This document shows positions 17,314 to 26,973 of a stretch of 64,000 nt of DNA, piece after piece. Positions within the stretch are counted from its first letter, which is position 1. Each line of letters starts with the position of its first letter. The DNA lies in NCBI RefSeq assembly GCF_024655565.1, contig NZ_JANKOF010000005.1, positions 1-64,000 of the forward strand, given 5' to 3'. Under the pieces are notes generated by a model. It searched no databases. It worked only from the letters and a program-made list of their open reading frames with translations, and had not been told where the DNA came from. Source of the stretch: Nitratireductor sp. ZSWI3 (GTDB lineage: Bacteria; Pseudomonadota; Alphaproteobacteria; Rhizobiales; Rhizobiaceae). Made by a program: the position numbers and the translations under genes.

Positions 17314-19380
17314 TCAGTCAAGGACGATGAGGCTATCGCCTGCCCGCGTGCCTTGCCCTTCGGGAAGAACGAAGACCGGATTGATCTCGGCTTCCTTCAG
17401 ACGGCCGTTAAGCGTTTCGGCCATTTCCCCGAAGGACAGAATCGTGTCGACAAGCGCGTCGATATCGGCCTTGGGCCGCCCGCGGTAGCCCTTGAGGAGC
17501 GCGCCGAACCTGATCTCTTCGATCATGCTGCGGGCACTGTCGGGAGTGAGCGGAAGTAGTCGGATCGCGACATCCTGGTAGAGTTCGGTCGTCACGCCGC
17601 CGGCGCCGAGGAGCACATAGGCTCCGAGCTGCGGGTCGCTGTTGAAGCCGAGGATCATCTCCACTCCGCCGACGACCTGCTCTTGCACGAGGAAGCCGTC
17701 GACCTTGGCCGACGTGGCCGAGGTGACGCGGGCGAGCATGTCCATGCACACCCTGTGCACATCGGACGGATCGACATTCAGCGCGACGCCACCGAATTCT
17801 GATTTGTGCAGAATCTCGCTGGACAGAATCTTGACGACCACGGGACCGTTGAAACCTCGCGCGGCTTCGGCCGCCGCCTCGGCCGTTTCGGCGGCGATCT
17901 CGCGCGTCACCGGCACGCCGAAGCGGGCGCACAGCGTTTTGGCCTGTGCCTCATTCAGCGCTCCGGAGGGAATGTCAGAGCAGTCCACATTCCGATGTGA
18001 CCGTGCCTGAGGGACATCAGACATGCGGCGAGGAAGCAATGCCCGCAAGGCGGACGCACAGCTTTCGGGTGCGGCGAAGGCGGGGATGCCACGCTGGTTC
18101 AGATGACGCACGATGTTCGGGGCGTCCGGGCTGACATAGGCAAGGATCGGCTTGTCGGTAAGGTCAAGCGAGCCGAGCACAGGCTCAGCCACGAGATCGG
18201 GCTTCGCGATAGAGGACGAGCCCACGACGATCACGATCGCATCGTAGGACGAACTTTCGGTGATGATGCTGAGGATCGAGCGGAAAAGGTCCGGCCGCAA
18301 CCCCGCCAGTGTCACGTCGATGGGGTTACGATCCAGTGACGCCTCCGCCAGGTCCAGCGCCAGGAGCTTCTCAGCTGTCTCCCTGTCCGGCACAGGGATA
18401 TCGAGGCCCGATAGCCCTACATTGTCGGCTACCACAGTCGCCGCCCCCCCGGTCGAGGTAACGATTGCCACACGATTACCAGCCATCCGCCGGCCCTGAG
18501 AGAGGGCTGCGGGAATGTCGAGAAGATCTGCGAAGGTCTGCGCACGGATCACCCCAAGTTGCGCAAAGAGCGCATCATAGACCTCGTCTGCGCCCGCCAG
18601 CGCACCGGTATGCGATACGGCGGAGCGAGCGCCGGATTCCGAACGGCCTACCTTATAAGCGACGATCGTCTTGCCGGCCGTGATTACCCGGGTGGCGGCG
18701 GCCCGGAACTTCGTCACATCGCGGATGGTCTCGAGATAGATCGCGACAACCGACGTATTGTCGTCATCGGCCAGCGCGTCGAGGAAGTCGGAAACCTCCA
18801 GATCTGCCTCATTGCCGGTGGCCACGAGTTTCGAAAAACCGATGCCGCGGGCCACGGCGCGCGACAGCAGCGAGCCCAGGATGCCGCCGCTTTGCGACAG
18901 AAGTGCAATTTTTCCGGTAGGGAAATCGTCGGTCTCCATCGCGCCGCTCGCAGTCAGCGGAATGCGGTCGGTCAGGTTGACAAGGCCAATGGTATTCGGC
19001 CCGAGGATGCGCATCCCACCCGCAGCTTCTCGCAGTTCGGCCTGCCGACGGCGACCCTCTTCGCCCGCCTCGCCAAAGCCGGAGGCAAGCACGACAGCCG
19101 CCTTCGTGCCCCGCACCGAAAGATCACGCACGGCCTCGACCACGCGGCCCGCACCGACGAGAACAAGGCCAAGGTCGGGCGCCTCGGGCAAGTCGGCGGC
19201 GCAGGCATAGCTCTTCAGACCGGCAATGGTCTCGTAGCGTGGATTGATCGGATAGATCGTTCCGGCGTAACCCTGCCTCTGCAGATGGGCAATCGGACGC
19301 CCCGTCAGCTTCCGAGGATCGTTCGACGCCCCGACGACGGCAACGCTCTTGGGATTCAGGATCGCGTCTATCGCGGTCAT
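17314..19380 (-). CDS. ADP-forming acyl-CoA synthetase
   Basis: A 688-residue NDP-forming acyl-CoA synthetase (acetate-CoA ligase type). The order is an N-terminal CoA-binding domain (NPKSVAVVGASNDPRKLTGRP), succinyl-CoA-ligase-like domains with the phospho-histidine motif VSHTGALAGADEV, and a C-terminal ATP-grasp domain (FNGPVVVKILSSEILHKSEF, then QEQVVGGVEMILGF). It activates a carboxylic acid to its CoA thioester reversibly. ATG 19380 has GAGG 7 nt upstream and lies 7 nt after the crotonase stop. It is the last gene of the TTT operon. Confidence 0.92.
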   Translation of the reverse strand: MTAIDAILNPKSVAVVGASNDPRKLTGRPIAHLQRQGYAGTIYPINPRYETIAGLKSYACAADLPEAPDLGLVLVGAGRVVEAVRDLSVRGTKAAVVLASGFGEAGEEGRRRQAELREAAGGMRILGPNTIGLVNLTDRIPLTASGAMETDDFPTGKIALLSQSGGILGSLLSRAVARGIGFSKLVATGNEADLEVSDFLDALADDDNTSVVAIYLETIRDVTKFRAAATRVITAGKTIVAYKVGRSESGARSAVSHTGALAGADEVYDALFAQLGVIRAQTFADLLDIPAALSQGRRMAGNRVAIVTSTGGAATVVADNVGLSGLDIPVPDRETAEKLLALDLAEASLDRNPIDVTLAGLRPDLFRSILSIITESSSYDAIVIVVGSSSIAKPDLVAEPVLGSLDLTDKPILAYVSPDAPNIVRHLNQRGIPAFAAPESCASALRALLPRRMSDVPQARSHRNVDCSDIPSGALNEAQAKTLCARFGVPVTREIAAETAEAAAEAARGFNGPVVVKILSSEILHKSEFGGVALNVDPSDVHRVCMDMLARVTSATSAKVDGFLVQEQVVGGVEMILGFNSDPQLGAYVLLGAGGVTTELYQDVAIRLLPLTPDSARSMIEEIRFGALLKGYRGRPKADIDALVDTILSFGEMAETLNGRLKEAEINPVFVLPEGQGTRAGDSLIVLD

Positions 19381-19387
19381 TGGTGCC

Positions 19388-20188
19388 TCACTTCGACTTC
19401 TTGTTGAGAAAATCCTCGACGGATCGGCGGTGTTCGGCGGTCGTGTAGCAGACCGCCTGCGCCTCGCGGCCAAGCGCAAAAATTTCCTCATCACTGCGCT
19501 CGAATGTCTTGTCGAGTATTTCCTTGCTGAGAGCGATGGCGGTAGGCGATCCGAAGCTCAATTCCCTGGCCCAGGCGTGCGCGGCATCAAGCAGCACTTC
19601 AGGCTTGGCAACACGGTCGATCATGCCGATGGCAAGTGCCTCGTCCGCCTCGACCACACGGGCACTGAAGATCAGCTCCTTGGCCTTCGGCAGGCCGACC
19701 CTGCGCGGCAGGAAGTACATGCCGCCGCCATCGGAGACGAGCCCGCGTTTTATGAAACTCATGCACATCTTGGTGCCATCGGCGGCAATGATGAAGTCAC
19801 AAGCCAGCGCCATGTCCAGCCCAAGGCCGAACGCCGCCCCGTTGACTGCTGCAATCACGGGCTTGGTCACACTATGGATTGCCGCTACGCCTCGGTGGGT
19901 ATTTTTCTGGCGCTTCCAGCCGTTAAAAGCGACCTCGCCTGCCGGCGCCTCCAGACGAGCACGCATTCCCGCAATGTCTCCGCCGGAGCAGAAACTCTTG
20001 CCCGCACCCGTGAGGATGATGGCACGCACGGACTTATCGGCATCAGCCGTGGAGAAGGCTTCGATCAGTTCAGCGCGCATCTTGTCGTTGATGGCGTTAT
20101 GGACCTCCGGGCGGTTCAAGGTGATCGTCGAAATCCCGTCTTCTAGCGAGCTGAGAACAAATTCGTGCGTCGTTGCGGCGACATTCAT
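19388..20188 (-). CDS. enoyl-CoA hydratase/isomerase (crotonase) family protein
   Basis: A 266-residue crotonase-fold protein. The oxyanion-hole segments are present (GKSFCSGGDIAGM and AVNGAAFGLGLDMALACDF). The hydratase glutamate motifs are not: the second site reads VSDGGGMYFLPRRVG, with Asp as in PaaG-like isomerases and hydratases, and the first Glu position is hydrophobic. It should therefore act by a single acid residue on an unsaturated or substituted acyl-CoA. It is co-transcribed with a CoA-transferase and acyl-CoA synthetase. Confidence 0.9.
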   Translation of the reverse strand: MNVAATTHEFVLSSLEDGISTITLNRPEVHNAINDKMRAELIEAFSTADADKSVRAIILTGAGKSFCSGGDIAGMRARLEAPAGEVAFNGWKRQKNTHRGVAAIHSVTKPVIAAVNGAAFGLGLDMALACDFIIAADGTKMCMSFIKRGLVSDGGGMYFLPRRVGLPKAKELIFSARVVEADEALAIGMIDRVAKPEVLLDAAHAWARELSFGSPTAIALSKEILDKTFERSDEEIFALGREAQAVCYTTAEHRRSVEDFLNKKSK

Positions 20189-20258
20189 TTAACTGTCCTT
20201 TTGTGTTTGCCTGCGGCTGGCCGCTGCCATCCCGTTTACCTTGCATCCCGCCGCGAAA

Positions 20259-21614
20259 TCAGGTGATTGTCCGTAGCGTGCCAGGAAGTTCATCGCTTTC
20301 GAGAATGAGGCGCCGCAGCCGGTCAGCCTCCCCCTGCAATAGGACGGTGCCCGCCAGTTCGTCGAACTTGGCGATCAACTCAGCCTCTGCGATCGGATTG
20401 TCGGGATCGCCCCGACGCGAAGATTGGAAATGGTGCAGTTCGCGCCCGTCGGTTAGCCTGACCTTCAGCCGTGCCATACGGCGACGCGGATAGTGTTCGG
20501 CCAAATCCTGCGCGCATTCCACCGAAATGCCGGGCATGATCTTGCGAATTTCTGCATTGGCCAGCGCCTCGGGCTCGAACGCCGCCAGGCGCACACCACC
20601 GAGCACAAGCTGTGCGGCAAGGCAGTATTGGAGACTGAATCGCGCTTCTTGCGCTGACATGGGATTGGGTCTGTCGCAGATGGACTTCGTCGGGCCGTAA
20701 CCCTCCACATGAATCGCCGCGATCTCGCCTGAACCAAAGCCGTTTTCCACACGCAAAGTCTCGAGGCCATCGAGCGCAGCGAAGATATGGCCGCAACAAC
20801 CGTGGATCTTGACGGTCATCCGGGTGATCGGCGTCCATGCGCCCGCCCCTTCGAAAGCGGCGTCCCAGTTGCCCGTGCCGTCGCTCGTGGCAGAAGCATA
20901 TCCCTTTGCGCCGTGCAGGCTATCGAGTGCACCCGTAATACCAGCGCGTGCAGCATAGGCAGCGAGCAGCCCCGCATCGGCGGCATGTCCGGCATGCAGG
21001 GCCTTGACCATGCTTTCGCCTTGGAAATTCTGCTGATGTCCGCCCGCGAAACTGGTGGAAATGGCAATGGCATTGGCAACGCCGTCGCGATCGCAGCCAA
21101 GCAGCATAGCTCCGGCAACAGCCGCGCCGATCGTGCCGACCGTCCCGGTGATATGCCAGAAATCGTAATGGCTCGGCTGGAGCGCGAGGGCGAGGCGACA
21201 GCCGGCCTCGTAGCCGCCGATCACCGCCCGGTCGAAAGCTTCACGCGAAGCGCCACGGCTCTGCGCAACAGCCAGCGCGGCGGCGATGGTCGGAGAGCCG
21301 GGATGATAACCGCCGTCGCGAAATATGTCATCGAATTCGACCGTATGACTTGCGGTCGCGTTAATGAAGGCGGCGCGGCGAGGGCTCGTATAGCGGCCGT
21401 CCACATAGCAAAGGGCACCACCCGCGTCCGCGCCACCATCCAAACCGATGTCCACCGCAGCAAGCAAGGTGGCAGGAGGGCGTACGGTACCAGGCAAGGT
21501 CGTGGCGAACCAGTCGAGCGTCGCGTGCCGTACCGCTCGCCGCACTCCATCGCTTAACGGACGCGCTTGCCAGTCGGCCGCAAGGTCGGCCAATCCCAGG
21601 AGCGGGTTGGTCAT
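20259..21614 (-). CDS. MmgE/PrpD family protein
   Basis: A 451-residue MmgE/PrpD protein; the family contains 2-methylcitrate dehydratase and cis-aconitate decarboxylase. Seen: HATLDWFATTLPG, NATASHTVEFDD, the active-site-region segment DAGLLAAYAARAGITG, VKIHGCCGHIFAALDGL and a GDPDNPIAEAELIAKFDELA end. Length is typical. It overlaps the CoA-transferase gene by ATGA (21611-21614). The operon context suggests a hydroxy- or tricarboxylic acid substrate that is dehydrated or decarboxylated; which one is not shown by sequence alone. Confidence 0.9.
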   Translation of the reverse strand: MTNPLLGLADLAADWQARPLSDGVRRAVRHATLDWFATTLPGTVRPPATLLAAVDIGLDGGADAGGALCYVDGRYTSPRRAAFINATASHTVEFDDIFRDGGYHPGSPTIAAALAVAQSRGASREAFDRAVIGGYEAGCRLALALQPSHYDFWHITGTVGTIGAAVAGAMLLGCDRDGVANAIAISTSFAGGHQQNFQGESMVKALHAGHAADAGLLAAYAARAGITGALDSLHGAKGYASATSDGTGNWDAAFEGAGAWTPITRMTVKIHGCCGHIFAALDGLETLRVENGFGSGEIAAIHVEGYGPTKSICDRPNPMSAQEARFSLQYCLAAQLVLGGVRLAAFEPEALANAEIRKIMPGISVECAQDLAEHYPRRRMARLKVRLTDGRELHHFQSSRRGDPDNPIAEAELIAKFDELAGTVLLQGEADRLRRLILESDELPGTLRTIT

Positions 21615-22834
21615 GGCGTCGCCTCCTCAGCCTCTTTTGCTTGCCTGGCGATACCGGCGATACACAAGGCCTCGATCTCATGGTCGCCGAGGCCGAGCAT
21701 GCGCAAGATCTCGGCCGTCTGCGCACCGACCGGCTGCGGCGGCAAGGTTACCCCAGCCTCCGTCGCGGACATACGGAACGCGACCGAAGGGACGCGCAAT
21801 CCATCCACCCGGCCCGACGGGTCTTCCAACCGCAGAAATTGGCCCCTCGCCTCGGCTTGCGGATCGGAGAGCGCCTCTTCCATGCGGCGGATCCGTGCGG
21901 CGGGGATGCGCCGCTCGGTGAGGAAGTCTTCCCAGAAAGCCGCGGGCATTGTCGAAATGATCTCGGCGAGAGCGGCGTGCTCTTCATCGAAAGCATCGAT
22001 GCGGTCGAGGTTACTGGTCTTTACAAGGTCCTCTCGTCCCAGCGCGATCCACAGACGCCGCTGCTGGCGCAGGTTGGAGGCAGCGATCATTATATTGGCA
22101 TCTGCGGCGCGATACATGCCCAGCGTGGCAAAAGCGAATCGGTTGCCCTTTGCCCTTGGGTGTTTGCCCGACCAAAGAAAATCGGTGGCGTGTGACGTCA
22201 GCAGCGTCGTCGCCACGTCGAGCATGGAAACGTCGATATACTGCCCCTTGCCGCCGTTGCGCTCGCGCTGGAAGAGCGCTGCGCTGATGGCGAAGGCCGC
22301 GGTCAGGCCTGTGGCATAGTCCACTGCCGGCGCGCCGCATTTCAAAGGACGATCATCCCCATGGCCAGTCAGATCCATAATGCCGGAGAAGGCCTGGATG
22401 ACATTGTCATAGCCGGTCTGCTGCCGACGCGGCCCCGTCGCGCCGAAGGCGGAAACCGAGCAGTAGATGAGCCGTGGATTGAGCCGGGCAAGGTCGCGAT
22501 AGCCGAGGCCGAGCCCCTCAAATGCACCGGGACGGTAGTTCTCGACGAAGACATCAGCCTTGGCGACGAGCTTGCGAAGTGCGGCGCGCGCCCTGTCGGA
22601 CTTGAGATCAAGCGCCAGAGTTTTCTTCCCGGCTCCTTGCGCCAGGAACGATGTGCCCATGGCAGCGCGGACGAGATCTCGGTCGGACCCTTGAAAACGC
22701 GCCTGATCGGGATCGTCCGGTGCCTCGACCTTTATGACCTCTGCGCCGAGCAGCGCCATCTGATAGCTGGCGAAGGGTCCCGCGAGCACATGGGTAGTGT
22801 CTACGACAAGCAGACCTGAAAATGCTCCGGTCAT
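21611..22834 (-). CDS. type III CoA-transferase (CaiB/BaiF)
   Basis: A 407-residue family III CoA-transferase. Signature parts: VVDTTHVLAGPFASYQMALLGAEVIKVE, ADVFVENYRPGAFEGLGLGY, and the catalytic aspartate in KCGAPAVDYATGLTAA. It moves CoA between two carboxylic acids through an aspartyl-CoA anhydride. ATG 22834 (MTGAFSGL) has GAGG 5 nt upstream; two upstream Met codons lie outside the family start. A close paralogue is encoded at 51171. Confidence 0.92.
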   Translation of the reverse strand: MTGAFSGLLVVDTTHVLAGPFASYQMALLGAEVIKVEAPDDPDQARFQGSDRDLVRAAMGTSFLAQGAGKKTLALDLKSDRARAALRKLVAKADVFVENYRPGAFEGLGLGYRDLARLNPRLIYCSVSAFGATGPRRQQTGYDNVIQAFSGIMDLTGHGDDRPLKCGAPAVDYATGLTAAFAISAALFQRERNGGKGQYIDVSMLDVATTLLTSHATDFLWSGKHPRAKGNRFAFATLGMYRAADANIMIAASNLRQQRRLWIALGREDLVKTSNLDRIDAFDEEHAALAEIISTMPAAFWEDFLTERRIPAARIRRMEEALSDPQAEARGQFLRLEDPSGRVDGLRVPSVAFRMSATEAGVTLPPQPVGAQTAEILRMLGLGDHEIEALCIAGIARQAKEAEEATP

Positions 22835-22904
22835 TTGGCCTCGATCCTTGCACCCAACCATGAGGAGATCGCCCCCGCCCCGATGGCGGCGGAGGCGGCG
22901 AATG

Positions 22905-23900
22905 TCAGTTGTTGACCAATCCGGCAGCAACGAGTTGCTCTTCGGCGAGCCGGGTCAATCTCTGAACGAAGTCGGCGTATTCCACCGGACCATAGTCGCT
23001 GTCCTCGACGCCTGCGCTGCGGGCATATTTCTGGTAGCCGTCGGCCTGCATCGCGGTATGGATGGCGTGAGCAATCTGCTTTTGCAGATCCAACGGCATG
23101 CCCTTGGGCCCGAACACGCCACGCACTTGGATCCAGCTCGTGTCTACGTCGTACCCCTGTTCCCCGAACGTCTGCATGTCAGGCAGGGTTGAAAGACGTT
23201 TTTCACCCAGCACGCCAAGACCCTTTAGCCGATCGGCTTCGAAAAAAGACAGCGCGGGACCGAGATTGGAGACGCCCACGTCAACGTGGCCGCCGAGCAC
23301 TGCGGCGATGATATCGGGGGTGGACTCGAATGCGACCCAATTGAATTTCACACCGGCTTGCTGCTCGAGCATGGTCATGCCGATATTCTGCATCGACCCG
23401 ACGGGGCCAAAACCGCCGATATTGACCTCTCCACCATTGGCCCGGGCCAACTCCACGAGATCCGTGATCGAGTCGAGCTCGGAATTCTTTGCGACGAAAA
23501 ACAGGATTGGGTCTTCCTGTGCCAGCGCGATCCATTCGAAATCGTCCGGCGAGAAGGTGCCGCGCAGGTTGGTGAGCATGCCTGTGAAGTGGGTGACGGT
23601 GTTGACCCCCAGCGTCAGCCCGTCCGGAGCCGCCGCGCGCACCTTGGCCATCTGCGTTGCCCCGCCACCACCAGGTGCGTTGACCACGACAATCGATTGA
23701 CCGATCAGCGGCTCGAGGGACTTGGCCAACGTTCGGGTAAAAACGTCCACGCCGCCGCCCGGCTTGGTGTGAAGCACGAAATTGACCGCTCCCGACGGCT
23801 TCCAGTCGTCCTGGGCGGCGACTGACCCTGAACCGCCGAGCACCAGCATCGCAGCACTGGCAAGGCCGACCAGCGTCTTCTTAAGGTTGTTGAGTTTCAT
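22905..23900 (-). CDS. tctC: tripartite tricarboxylate transporter receptor TctC
   Basis: A 331-residue TctC/Bug periplasmic receptor. A signal peptide spans about residues 1-30 (LKKTLVGLASAAMLVLGGSG, cleaved near SVAAQ). Bug-family loops are visible: HTKPGGGVDVFTRTLA, NAPGGGGATQMAKVR and GFGPVGSMQ. GGAGG precedes ATG 23900. It follows the TctA gene by 114 nt in the same operon. A related protein without a transporter is encoded at 36158. Confidence 0.92.
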   Translation of the reverse strand: MKLNNLKKTLVGLASAAMLVLGGSGSVAAQDDWKPSGAVNFVLHTKPGGGVDVFTRTLAKSLEPLIGQSIVVVNAPGGGGATQMAKVRAAAPDGLTLGVNTVTHFTGMLTNLRGTFSPDDFEWIALAQEDPILFFVAKNSELDSITDLVELARANGGEVNIGGFGPVGSMQNIGMTMLEQQAGVKFNWVAFESTPDIIAAVLGGHVDVGVSNLGPALSFFEADRLKGLGVLGEKRLSTLPDMQTFGEQGYDVDTSWIQVRGVFGPKGMPLDLQKQIAHAIHTAMQADGYQKYARSAGVEDSDYGPVEYADFVQRLTRLAEEQLVAAGLVNN

Positions 23901-24014
23901 TTGTTCCTCCCTTTCCATCCGGTCGGACTGCATCCAACCGCCTGCGACAGTCTGGTGTTTCGGATCGGCGAATTGAACTGAGTGTTAGTCAGTCAATGAC
24001 GACGCTTCGTTTGG

Positions 24015-25511
24015 TCAAACCTCCCGTGCGCGGGCTTTGCGCGCGCGCAGGGCCGCCAAGCCCGGCAAGACGAAGGCCAGAACCGCAACGGTGAAGAGCA
24101 GCATTGTCAGCGGCGATGTGTAGAAGATTGCCCAATCGCCCTTTGCCGAGATCAGAGCGCGGCGGAAGTTGGTCTCCATCATCTCGCCCAGCACCATCGC
24201 AAGGATGATCGGCGCAAGGGGAAACTGCAGCTTGCGAAGAACATAGCCCATCAATCCGCATGCAACCATGACATGGACGGGGAACATTGTTGTTTCGGAC
24301 GAGTAGGCACCGACGAAACAGATCCCTGCAACGATCGCTGCGATCGCCGCTCGCGGGATGTTCGCAACGCGCGCCCAAATGCGTGCCCCCGCCAGGCCGA
24401 TGAGAACCATGATCGGCACACCGACCCAAAGCGAAGCGAACACCGTGTAGGGAATTTCCGGCGACCGGGTGAAAAGGAGCGGCCCGGGTTGAATGCCCTG
24501 CACCATCAAGGCGCCGATCATCACCGCCGTGGTGGGCGAGCCGGGGATGCCGAGCGCCAGCAACGGAGCAAGTGCGCCTGCCACTGCTGAATTGTTGGCT
24601 GCTTCGGAGGATGCCACGCCTTCGAGCGAGCCCTTGCCGAACCGCTCGGGAGTTTTGGACAGGCGGCGCGAAAATGCATAGGACACAAAGGAGGCGATGG
24701 ACGCTCCCGCCCCTGGAATGATGCCGATCACGTAGCCCAGCACAGAACTCCGCAAGATCACCGTCTTAAGGCCCAGCAGCGTCTTGACCGGCAGCGCGAT
24801 GATGCCTGCCACAGGCGTGCTCTTCTTCTTCTCGGTCGGGCCGTCCTCTATCATGAAGAGCACCTCGGACAGTGCATAAAGACCCAGCAGGACCGGCACG
24901 AGCGGAAGGCCCTCGAAGAACTCGGGGTTGCCACCGGTGAAGCGGGGTACGCCTGTCTGTGCGTCCAGTCCGATAGTGGCAAGAGAGAGCCCGATTCCCA
25001 TCGACACCGCCCCCTTGAGAGGCGAACCGTCCGATAATCCCGCAACGAGACTGAGGCCGACGAGCGCCAGAGCGAAATATTCTCCCGGACCGAAACGGAG
25101 CGCGAATTCAGAAAGCGGCACGGCAGTCAGGATCAACAAGGCCGTAGAAACGAAGATGCCGATCCCGGAGGATATTATCGACACGCTCAAGGCTTCGCCT
25201 GCCCGCCCCTGCTGAGTGAGCGGGTAACCGTCCCAGGCGGTGGCCACGGCCGCCGCAGTACCGGGAGAGTTGATAAGAACCGCCGTGATCGCTCCACCAT
25301 ATTCCGCCGCCGCGTAAAGTGCCACAAGCCCGACAATCGATACGACGGGGTCCATCCCATATGTAAACGGTATAAGCAGCGCCACGCCCAGGCTCGGCCC
25401 AAGGCCCGGAATGGCCCCGATCAGATAGCCGGCGAATGCGCCGAACACGAGAGCGACCCACACCATGGGATCGCCGAAAGCGGCAAAGCCGATTGCCAGA
25501 TTCTCGAACAT
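24015..25511 (-). CDS. tctA: tripartite tricarboxylate transporter large permease TctA
   Basis: A 498-residue TctA membrane protein of standard length with about 12 hydrophobic segments. The hallmark motifs are GYLIGAIPGLGPSLGVALL near the N-terminus, AVLINSPGTAAAVATAWDGYPL, and in the second half GYVIGIIPGAGASIASFVSY and LGIPGSPTTAVMIGAL. It forms the channel for sodium- or proton-coupled uptake of carboxylates bound by TctC. It starts 9 nt after the tctB stop. Confidence 0.95.
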   Translation of the reverse strand: MFENLAIGFAAFGDPMVWVALVFGAFAGYLIGAIPGLGPSLGVALLIPFTYGMDPVVSIVGLVALYAAAEYGGAITAVLINSPGTAAAVATAWDGYPLTQQGRAGEALSVSIISSGIGIFVSTALLILTAVPLSEFALRFGPGEYFALALVGLSLVAGLSDGSPLKGAVSMGIGLSLATIGLDAQTGVPRFTGGNPEFFEGLPLVPVLLGLYALSEVLFMIEDGPTEKKKSTPVAGIIALPVKTLLGLKTVILRSSVLGYVIGIIPGAGASIASFVSYAFSRRLSKTPERFGKGSLEGVASSEAANNSAVAGALAPLLALGIPGSPTTAVMIGALMVQGIQPGPLLFTRSPEIPYTVFASLWVGVPIMVLIGLAGARIWARVANIPRAAIAAIVAGICFVGAYSSETTMFPVHVMVACGLMGYVLRKLQFPLAPIILAMVLGEMMETNFRRALISAKGDWAIFYTSPLTMLLFTVAVLAFVLPGLAALRARKARAREV

Positions 25512-25520
25512 CGTCGCTCC

Positions 25521-26024
25521 TCAGGGAAGGTTCACGGACAGGGCCAGGATGAAGGCGGCCCAGATGAAGGCCACAAGCGCTAGCGGCACGCCGATCAGCT
25601 GGGAAATCCGCCGCTCACCACAAGCAAGCATCGTGGCCAAGGAGAATATGACGACGCTGGGAAGCGCACCGATCTTCTCGAAATAGATCGACTGCGCGAC
25701 GAGAAGAACTGCGGCGATGGCGACCCATACGGGCCGGCGCACCGATACCCAGCTCTCCGGCATGGTGCCGAAGGCCCGGATGAGTGCGGCCACAGCGACC
25801 GCGGCGATCGCAATCAGGGTGCTGGCGGCCAACAGCAGAGGGAAGCCACCGGCGCCGATATCTATCTGGTTCAACGGCTGCGGAAGCATGCGGGCCGCCT
25901 GAAAATAGCGGACGAAGATGGCAAACAAACCGACGCAGCCGGCAAGCTCGATCACGGGAAGCGGCGCGCGCAATATGTGCAGGCCGAACTCCCACCTCCG
26001 GCGAGAGCTTGTTTCCTCACTCAT
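25521..26024 (-). CDS. tctB: tripartite tricarboxylate transporter small subunit TctB
   Basis: A 167-residue four-helix membrane protein matching TctB: first helix around residues 20-40 (VIELAGCVGLFAIFVRYF), then FPLLLAASTLIAIAAVAVAALI and two C-terminal helices (VIFSLATMLACG and ALVAFIWAAFILAL). ATG 26024 is preceded by GGAGG. It heads the operon tctB-tctA-tctC-CoA-transferase-mmgE/prpD-crotonase-acyl-CoA synthetase. Confidence 0.88.
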   Translation of the reverse strand: MSEETSSRRRWEFGLHILRAPLPVIELAGCVGLFAIFVRYFQAARMLPQPLNQIDIGAGGFPLLLAASTLIAIAAVAVAALIRAFGTMPESWVSVRRPVWVAIAAVLLVAQSIYFEKIGALPSVVIFSLATMLACGERRISQLIGVPLALVAFIWAAFILALSVNLP

Positions 26025-26112
26025 GTTTTCCTCCCTAACGCGCCCGGCTGAGGCCGGTGGGCGCATCTCCTGTCATCGTTTCTTCATCGGGAATCCGGCC
26101 TTTCCGGTGAAC

Positions 26113-26125
26113 TGACAAATTGTTA
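26113..26125. promoter_or_regulatory. near-palindrome upstream of tctB
   Basis: TGACAAATTGTTA, an imperfect inverted repeat (ACAA-N-TTGT core) about 90 bases before the tctB start. A GntR/FCD-type operator would look like this. Weak evidence. Confidence 0.3.
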
Positions 26126-26171
26126 GCCCAACCGGGCCCAACGCTTGGGGGCAGCAGAAAATTCTTGATTA

Positions 26172-26809
26172 TCAGATACTTGAAGAACCTGCACGAGAGG
26201 GTCTGGCACCAGCGGCGCTTAAAAAGACTCCGATGTCTGCCCGGCTTCTTCGCGAAGTCAGTCTACAAAGGGCACTCTTGGCTTCACCATCCGCCAGCCG
26301 ATCCACCAGCCCCATTCGGAATGCAGATTCGGCGTCCACCGGCTTGCCACTGGTCACCAGCTTAACCGCGTCGGTCATTGGCACGAGACGGGTAGCCGCA
26401 CCGTCCCACCGGAGCCGGGAATGATACCAAGCGTACCTCGGGCAGCCCCATTGTGGCACCCGGCTCTGCCACTCGTCCATGACAGGCCATCGCCGATTCA
26501 AGTCCACCGCCGAGCGCCATGCCATGGATCGCCGCCACCCAAGGCACGCGCGGACCCTTCGATCGCGGCGAGGACATCAGGCAAATGGGGTTCGACAGGT
26601 GTCTGCCCCAACTCGTGGATGTCCGCCCCGGCCACGAAGCTTCGGCCCGCGCAGCACAGAATGACGGCCTGCACCTTCGGGTCGCGCTCGACCGCACGCG
26701 TGGCATCGAGCAACGCAGCCCGTACCGCGCGTGCGAGCGCATTGACTGGCGGGTTGTCGATCGCGACTCGCGCGAGTTTCCCACGGGTCTCAAGGCCAAT
26801 GGCAGTCAT
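26172..26809 (-). pseudogene. frameshifted crotonase-domain gene
   Basis: The three frames together spell a crotonase like the N-terminal domain of FadB/FadJ proteins. The first part (start ATG 26809) has [18 protein letters not shown] and [17 protein letters not shown]. After a shift near 26570 comes [20 protein letters not shown] with GLPEVRL. After two more shifts around 26385-26435 comes [15 protein letters not shown] and AFRMGLVDRLADGE. Each break is consistent with a single missing base. Nothing matching the dehydrogenase part follows, so the gene is also truncated. Confidence 0.8.
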
Positions 26810-26973
26810 CGTCGTTCCTCCTTCCGGCCGACATAGGAGCTGTCGGGTTGGGGGTAACCAAACAAATGGTTGGGTTTAGCCTACCCCTGCCTTGGGTATG
26901 CTGCCGAACGACAACACAAACCCTCTAGGACCTGTGGACAGCCGTGCGACAGAGGAATGAGAGGAGGCAGAAA

